This document shows positions 29,842 to 31,912 of a stretch of DNA of 31,912 nucleotides, piece by piece (position 1 is the first letter of the stretch; every line of letters starts with the position of its first letter). The DNA is from an uncultured Faecalibacterium sp. (GTDB lineage: Bacteria; Bacillota; Clostridia; Oscillospirales; Ruminococcaceae). Location: positions 1 through 31,912 of the forward strand of contig CAKSTO010000029.1 of NCBI GenBank assembly GCA_934501115.1. Direction: 5' to 3'. A program made the translations under genes and the position numbers. Below the pieces are notes generated by a model that had not been told where the DNA came from, did not search any database, and was given only the letters and a program-made list of their open reading frames with translations.

Positions 29842-31203
29842 ATGTCTGAAATTTCGATCAATACCCTCAAAACCATGCTGGCGAATCTGGATGATGCCAA
29901 AAAGTACCAGAGCCTGCGGGATGTGATGGAGACCCTGCCTGCACCCGACCTGGCCGCTGTGTTCGAGGATCTGCCCGCCGAGAAACTCCCGGTACTGTTT
30001 CGCCTGTGCCCGAAGGATCTGGCGGCAGATGTGTTTGCTGAGCTGACGCCGGAAGCGCAGCAGAAGCTGATCGATGGCCTGACCGATACAGAGCTGAAAG
30101 CCGTGGTGGATGAGCTTTGCGTGGACGATGCCACAGATCTGGTGGAGGAGATGCCCGCCAATGTGGTCAAGCGCATTCTGGGGCAGGCTGACCCCGCCAC
30201 CCGCCGGATGATCAACGAACTGCTCAAGTATCCCGAGGACTCTGCAGGCGGCGTGATGACCACCGAGCTGATGGAGCTGCGGCCGGATATGACCGTGGCA
30301 CAGGCCATGGATGCCATCCGGAAAAACGGCTTCGACAAGGAGACCATCAACAACTGCTATGTGACCGATGGCAGCCGCAGGCTGATCGGCGTGGTGTCTC
30401 TGCGGGCACTGGTGCTGGCCAAGGAGACCGGAGAGCCGATCAAAAACCTGATGGACAGCAATGTGGTCAGCGTGAGCACGACCGCCGATCAGGAGGATGT
30501 GTCCAAACTGTTTGAGAAGTACGGCTTCCTCGCCATCCCGGTGGTGGACGCCGAGAACCGGCTGGTGGGCATCGTGACCATTGACGATGCGATCAGCATC
30601 CTGCAGGACGAGGCCAGCGAGGATATTGCAAAGATGAACGCCATCGGCCCCTCCGATAAGCCTTACTTCAAGCAGAGCATGTGGGATCTGTACAGGAGCC
30701 GTGCGCCGTGGCTGCTGTTTCTGATGATCAGCGCCACCTTTTCCAGTCTGGTCATCCGCGGCTATGAGGACGCACTGGCTGCCGTGACGGTGCTGACCGC
30801 TTACATCCCCATGCTGACCGATGCGGGCGGCAACGCAGGCAGCCAGAGCACCTCCACCATCATTCGCGGCATGGCGGTGGGCGACATCAAGCCCGGCGAC
30901 CTGCCCCGCATCCTGTGGCGTGAGAGCCGCGTGGCTCTGCTGTGCGGCGGTACGCTGGCGGTGTGCAACTTTGTAAAGCTGCTGCTGTTTGACCGCATTG
31001 CGGCTCCGGTGGCGCTGGTGGTGTGCCTGACCCTGATCTGCACCATTTTGCTGTCGCAGCTGATCGGCGGCATTCTGCCTGTGGCAGCAGAAAAGCTGCA
31101 CGTAGACCCCGCCGTGATGGCTTCGCCGCTGATCACCACCATCGTGGATACCACCACGCTGCTGATCTACTTCAACATCGCAAGAGCGCTGCTGCATCTG
31201 TAA
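29842..31203 (+). CDS. mgtE: Magnesium transporter MgtE
   Basis: MgtE is a Mg2+ channel/transporter of the plasma membrane. The 453-residue length is normal. The N domain of acidic helices (1-130) ends in YPEDSAGGVMTTE. Two CBS domains follow (about 137-255, including VVSLRALVLAKETGEPIKNL and AIPVVDAENRLVGIVTIDD), which gate the pore by Mg2+ binding. Five membrane helices run from about 288 to the end. Pore signatures are PMLTDAGGNAGSQSTSTIIR (323-342) and ASPLITTIVDTTTLLIYF with Asp436. The gene is alone, behind its own leader, and ends at a terminator. Confidence 0.97.
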   Translation: MSEISINTLKTMLANLDDAKKYQSLRDVMETLPAPDLAAVFEDLPAEKLPVLFRLCPKDLAADVFAELTPEAQQKLIDGLTDTELKAVVDELCVDDATDLVEEMPANVVKRILGQADPATRRMINELLKYPEDSAGGVMTTELMELRPDMTVAQAMDAIRKNGFDKETINNCYVTDGSRRLIGVVSLRALVLAKETGEPIKNLMDSNVVSVSTTADQEDVSKLFEKYGFLAIPVVDAENRLVGIVTIDDAISILQDEASEDIAKMNAIGPSDKPYFKQSMWDLYRSRAPWLLFLMISATFSSLVIRGYEDALAAVTVLTAYIPMLTDAGGNAGSQSTSTIIRGMAVGDIKPGDLPRILWRESRVALLCGGTLAVCNFVKLLLFDRIAAPVALVVCLTLICTILLSQLIGGILPVAAEKLHVDPAVMASPLITTIVDTTTLLIYFNIARALLHL

Positions 31204-31220
31204 AAACAAAAAAACGATGA

Positions 31221-31267
31221 AAAAGCTCCGGAAATCCTGCATTTTTGCGGGACTACCGGAGCTTTTT
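31221..31267 (+). terminator. Rho-independent terminator after mgtE
   Basis: AAAGCTCCGG pairs with CCGGAGCTTT, with an inner TCCTGC/GCGGGA helix, then T's. Confidence 0.92.
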
Positions 31268-31518
31268 GCGGTAAACCGGGACGGATAGGTCTCTGAAAAT
31301 ACTTTTCAAAATATACAACGAGCGAAAAAAGCCGGAGAGAGAAGGATGCAACATTTTGTAATCTTTTTGAGAGAAAAATTACACATCCTGACGGCTTTTG
31401 TCAAACTGTTGCAAAAGCATGAAAAATTGTGATGCTTCGAGAAAAGAAATTGTCCGTGTGCGATAGCATTTGTGGAAATAGCACAAAAGAAGTTGGTCAA
31501 TCTTGTGAACTTGTTCTC

Positions 31519-31548
31519 TTGAACATCAGGGGCTGGCAAGGGTATAAT
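31519..31548 (+). promoter_or_regulatory. Promoter of the sugar-binding lipoprotein gene, with nested GAAC/GTTC dyads
   Basis: TTGAAC (31519-31524), an 18-bp spacer, then a perfect TATAAT (31543-31548). Just upstream and over the -35, GAAC-TT-GTTC-TCTT-GAAC forms two overlapping dyads, a possible operator. The rest of 31268-31624 is A/T-rich without a gene. Confidence 0.75.
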
Positions 31549-31624
31549 ACGTACAGGAATTACAGGCGCATGCAAGATTGCTCCTGTGAAAATGCTGAGA
31601 TATGAAATGAAGGAGAACACTATT

Positions 31625-31912
31625 ATGAAAATGATTTCTCGCCGTGACTTCCTGAAGGCATCTGCTGTTGTCGGCGCTGCTGCTGCCATGACCGCCTGCG
31701 GCGGCTCTTCCAGCTCCACTGCTGCTTCTACTGCTTCTTCCGCAGCTGCTTCTGCCAGCGCTGCAGCAACCGGCTCTGCAAACATCGGCGTGTGCATCTA
31801 TCAGTTTGCTGATAACTTCATGACCCTGTACCGCTCCGATCTGGAAGAGTACCTGAAGGACATGGGCTACTCCGTCACCATCATGGACGGCAAGAACGAC
31901 CAGAACACCCAG
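31625..31912 (+). CDS. Substrate-binding lipoprotein of an ABC (galactose/sugar-type) transporter, N-terminal part
   Basis: The gene is cut by the window end; 96 residues are visible. The SD is GAAGGAGA, about 10 nt before the ATG. The signal sequence has a full twin-arginine motif, SRRDFLK (5-11), then a hydrophobic stretch and a lipobox MTAC with Cys25. A long Ser/Ala-rich linker (about 28-50) follows. The mature part begins NIGVCIYQFADNFMTLYRSD, then LKDMGYSVTIMDGKNDQNTQ, the opening of a periplasmic-binding type 1 sugar-binding protein such as MglB. Sugar specificity is inferred from that opening only. Confidence 0.85.
   Translation, partial: MKMISRRDFLKASAVVGAAAAMTACGGSSSSTAASTASSAAASASAAATGSANIGVCIYQFADNFMTLYRSDLEEYLKDMGYSVTIMDGKNDQNTQ

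Overview
The window looks like chromosomal DNA of a Gram-positive gut anaerobe of the class Clostridia, most likely Faecalibacterium or a close relative in the Oscillospiraceae. The grounds are the moderately high GC content, the gene order ylxM-ffh-rpsP-khpA-rimM-trmD, an HPr carrying both His15 and the regulatory Ser46, a SAM-I riboswitch in front of metK, sigma-A type promoters (TTGACA-17-TAtAaT) and strong SD sites. Genus assignment is inference from gene content and style; no rRNA is present.

Layout. 1-2554: end of an S1-domain protein, a palindromic repeat, then gtrA-like / 44-aa membrane peptide / deoC. 2630-4132: promoter, SAM-I riboswitch and metK. 4249-6138: a secreted beta-helix surface protein (first paralogue). 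6262-7546: a ribose-phosphate pyrophosphokinase. 7592-10151 (minus strand): a cysteine-synthase-like protein lacking the PLP lysine, then a MATE transporter. 10229-14520: the SRP/ribosome-maturation operon, ending in a TrmD-GNAT fusion. 14727-16999: ptsH and uvrC. 17119-20189 (minus strand): amino-acid ABC transporter (permease, ATPase, lipoprotein). 20326-22510: gpsA and a zinc-dependent phospholipase C-like protein. 22554-24189: an MFS transporter between repeat elements. 24598-27476: a large M16C peptidase. 27569-29548: the second beta-helix surface protein. 29587-31267: mgtE behind a leader-peptide/terminator region. 31519-31912: start of a sugar-type substrate-binding lipoprotein.

Three systems stand out. 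(1) The two surface-protein genes, 23 kb apart, share a C-terminal membrane-plus-SLH-like module and each has a homopolymeric G tract (8 and 9 G) inside the -35/-10 spacer of its promoter. This is the architecture of a phase-variable promoter, so the two surface proteins may switch independently. (2) An intergenic element occurs five times. It consists of two interleaved 6-bp complementary pairs, an A/T-rich linker, a hairpin of exactly 16 bp capped by C(UGCG)G, and a U-run followed by CAC. Stem sequences differ between copies but stay complementary. Four of the five copies lie 9-14 nt after the stop codon of a transporter gene, on that gene's strand. I do not recognise it as a named RNA family. 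(3) The mgtE leader encodes a 32-residue peptide starting Met-Glu-Pro, followed by an intrinsic terminator that ends at the mgtE start codon and overlaps its SD, which suggests peptide-dependent magnesium control.

Most other genes are housekeeping and conventional. Exceptions are the cysteine-synthase-like protein, the TrmD-GNAT fusion, an OadB-like motif in the GtrA protein, and a 19-bp-spacer promoter with a dyad operator before the amino-acid transporter.
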